A DNA stretch of 5,571 bases from an uncultured Saprospiraceae bacterium (GTDB taxonomy: Bacteria; Bacteroidota; Bacteroidia; Chitinophagales; Saprospiraceae): contig CALHBW010000363.1 in the NCBI GenBank assembly GCA_937930625.1, forward strand, positions 1-5,571, written 5' to 3'. Positions 5,413-5,571 of the stretch are shown one piece after another. The notes under the pieces are model-generated. The model had not been told where the DNA came from. It worked only from the letters and a program-made list of their open reading frames with translations, and searched no databases. The translations under genes were made by a program, and so were the position numbers. The first letter of the stretch is position 1. Every line of letters starts with the position of its first letter.

Positions 5413-5439
5413 TTGTGCAACCCTTCAATATTCACTTTG
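5413..5439 (+). promoter_or_regulatory. possible promoter of the sigma-factor gene
   Basis: TCACTTTG (5432-5439) is one mismatch from the Bacteroidota -7 consensus TAnnTTTG, and a TTG lies upstream at 5413-5415. The 16-base spacer is shorter than the usual 19 or so, and a start about seven bases downstream would leave a leader of only a few bases before the ATG at 5453. The position after a strong terminator fits a fresh promoter, but the element itself is weak. Confidence 0.3.
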
Positions 5440-5452
5440 TCTTTACAGCAAA

Positions 5453-5571
5453 ATGAACTACGAAAGCACACATCGAGACATCGTAGAAGCCTGCAAACGC
5501 AATGACAGACAAGCGCAATTCAGGCTATATGATTTATATTCACAGGCAATGTACAATATTTGTCTGCGGAT
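5453..5571 (+). CDS. ECF RNA polymerase sigma factor, N-terminal fragment (runs off the window)
   Basis: Only 39 codons are present before the window ends. The translation starts MNYESTHRDIVEACKRND and continues with RQAQFRLYDLYSQAMYNICLR. This matches the beginning of sigma-70 region 2 in Bacteroidota ECF sigma factors, where 'I..C...D..AQ..LY..Y...MY.ICLR' precedes the core-polymerase-binding helix. These factors redirect RNA polymerase to special promoters and are often controlled by a membrane anti-sigma factor encoded next door; that neighbour would lie outside the window. ATG 5453 fits the usual family start, with a short N-terminal tail. The fragment is cut by the window edge, not by mutation. 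The gene follows the terminator at 5301-5334, so it is probably a separate transcription unit. Confidence 0.85.
   Translation, partial: MNYESTHRDIVEACKRNDRQAQFRLYDLYSQAMYNICLR

Overview
The window most likely comes from a Bacteroidota chromosome, probably of the Saprospiria (Haliscomenobacter/Lewinella-like) type. Intergenic DNA is very AT-rich and no start codon has a convincing Shine-Dalgarno sequence. There is a TAnnTTTG-type promoter element. The lipoprotein domain and the 507-residue helical protein both resemble families I associate with Saprospiraceae. The lineage is an inference from style and family memory, not from a marker gene.

Layout, left to right: (1) 1-309 is AT-rich and has no gene. 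(2) 310-939 (+) encodes a cyclase/kynurenine formamidase-like metal hydrolase with all expected metal ligands. (3) 940-1138 is a leader dominated by a tetranucleotide repeat, GAAT on the left and ATTC on the right, which makes a nested inverted repeat. (4) 1139-1864 (+) encodes a YebC/PmpR/TACO1-family protein; its true start is the internal ATG at 1139, not the in-frame ATG at 1046. (5) A perfect 11-bp hairpin at 1883-1908 separates yebC from a convergent gene. (6) 1962-3485 (-) encodes a 507-residue helical, TPR-like protein of unknown function. (7) 3486-3723 is a divergent promoter region. (8) 3724-4203 (+) encodes a secreted protein with eight cysteines. (9) 4204-4519 is a 316-base gap containing an elaborate palindromic, three-way-junction-like element (4338-4425). 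(10) 4520-5212 (+) encodes a lipoprotein with a single beta-rich domain. (11) 5301-5334 is a classic intrinsic terminator. (12) 5453 to the window end (+) is the beginning of an ECF RNA polymerase sigma factor.

Functionally the window looks like a housekeeping/metabolic left half and a cell-surface right half. The two exported proteins share the same kind of AT-rich leader (ATTAAAC(C)AAAATTTT just before the ATG) and lie in tandem, so they may be expressed under similar conditions. No direct functional link between them is visible. The strongest undescribed candidate is the structured element at 4338-4425. It has 24 Watson-Crick base pairs in its main stem and two smaller hairpins at its tip, carries no terminator tail, and is flanked by near-identical 16/17-nt direct repeats.
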